Positions 6,020-6,320 of a DNA stretch of 6,320 nucleotides are shown one piece after another. Origin of the DNA: an uncultured Collinsella sp. (GTDB lineage: Bacteria > Actinomycetota > Coriobacteriia > Coriobacteriales > Coriobacteriaceae); the NCBI GenBank assembly GCA_900552345.1, contig URZN01000075.1, positions 1 to 6,320 of the forward strand, given 5' to 3'. The translations under genes were made by a program, and so were the position numbers. The stretch's first letter is position 1; every line of letters starts with the position of its first letter. The notes under the pieces were generated by a model. It was not told the DNA's origin, did not search any database, and saw only the letters and a program-made list of their open reading frames with translations.

Positions 6020-6301
6020 GTGTCCGTTGTAAAGCCTTGCATTGACGATCTTCTGGAGAAGACCGATCACAACCGCTTCCTGCTCGCTTCGCTTGCCTCC
6101 AAGCGCGCCTGCGACATCAATAGCATGCTGCGTGGCCAGCACAACCGCGTGCTTGCCGTCCAGGATGTCGATGACATCACCATCGGGCTTTCCGGTGCCG
6201 ATACCATCTCGATGGCTATGGACGAGATTGTCGAAGGCGACATCTCTTACGACGAGGCCCGTTACGAGAAGGCGCTCGGCCACAAGGTTGCTGAAGCCTA
6301 A
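6020..6301 (+). CDS. rpoZ: DNA-directed RNA polymerase omega subunit
   Basis: Omega helps assemble RNA polymerase by holding the beta' subunit. The product is 93 residues, in the usual range for bacterial omega. MSVVKPCIDDLLEKTD is followed by the core helix FLLASLASKRACDIN (20-34), the family's most conserved segment with KRA and IN. The C-terminal part contains DTISMAMDEIVEGDISYD (61-78), matching the usual helix before the variable tail. The GTG at 6020 begins 5 nt after gmk; AAGGA (6004-6008) and GAGG (6013-6016) are imperfectly spaced candidate binding sites. The gmk-rpoZ order is common in bacteria. The N-terminus lacks the MARVTV sequence of proteobacterial omega that contributes to ppGpp binding there. 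Confidence 0.93.
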   Translation: MSVVKPCIDDLLEKTDHNRFLLASLASKRACDINSMLRGQHNRVLAVQDVDDITIGLSGADTISMAMDEIVEGDISYDEARYEKALGHKVAEA

Positions 6302-6320
6302 ATGGCAGCTCGCGTCTGTC
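6302..6320 (+). CDS. Start of a further gene, cut by the window end
   Basis: An ATG at 6302 abuts the rpoZ stop (TAAATG) and opens MAARVC before the sequence ends. The zero-gap junction resembles that of mihF and gmk and suggests a fourth co-transcribed gene. Genes often found after rpoZ include coaBC, metK and priA, but six residues do not allow a choice. Confidence 0.5.

Overview
The window is a gene-dense, roughly 60% GC stretch with every gene on the + strand. It reads as chromosomal housekeeping DNA from an actinomycete of the Coriobacteriia, most like Collinsella or a close relative. Two things point there. The mihF-type integration host factor is an Actinomycetota family. The pyrimidine genes, by contrast, are of the kinds seen in Bacillota and other anaerobes: an NAD-linked class 1B PyrD/PyrK pair and a short type 1 PyrF. 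Coriobacteriia commonly combine the two. The genus is an inference from gene content and codon style, not from a search.

Region 1 (1-4896) is a de novo UMP synthesis operon in the order pyrR (3' end only), pyrB, pyrC, pyrK, pyrD, pyrF. Junctions are tight: pyrR/pyrB 4 nt apart, pyrB/pyrC overlapping by 17 nt, pyrK/pyrD by 1 nt and pyrD/pyrF by 7 nt. The exception is a 92-nt pyrC-pyrK gap that holds two hairpins, the first followed by a T-rich run. PyrB makes carbamoyl aspartate, PyrC closes the ring to dihydroorotate, PyrD with PyrK oxidises it to orotate using NAD+, and PyrF decarboxylates OMP to UMP. Carbamoyl-phosphate synthetase (carA/carB) and orotate phosphoribosyltransferase (pyrE) are not in the window, so the pathway needs genes elsewhere.

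Region 2 (4897-5135) is a 239-nt non-coding interval. It contains a strong bipartite stem-loop followed by TTTT (probable pyr operon terminator), a weak candidate promoter, and an AT-rich extended -10 promoter candidate embedded in a near-perfect dyad. The dyad may be an operator or an RNA hairpin.

Region 3 (5136-6320) is a second operon: mihF (nucleoid protein), gmk (guanylate kinase), rpoZ (RNA polymerase omega), and the first 19 nt of another gene. Spacings are 0, 5 and 0 nt, so these genes are almost certainly co-transcribed and partly translationally coupled. No RNA genes, mobile elements, CRISPR arrays or signs of recent transfer were seen. The window looks largely conventional; its most interesting parts are the two short non-coding intervals.
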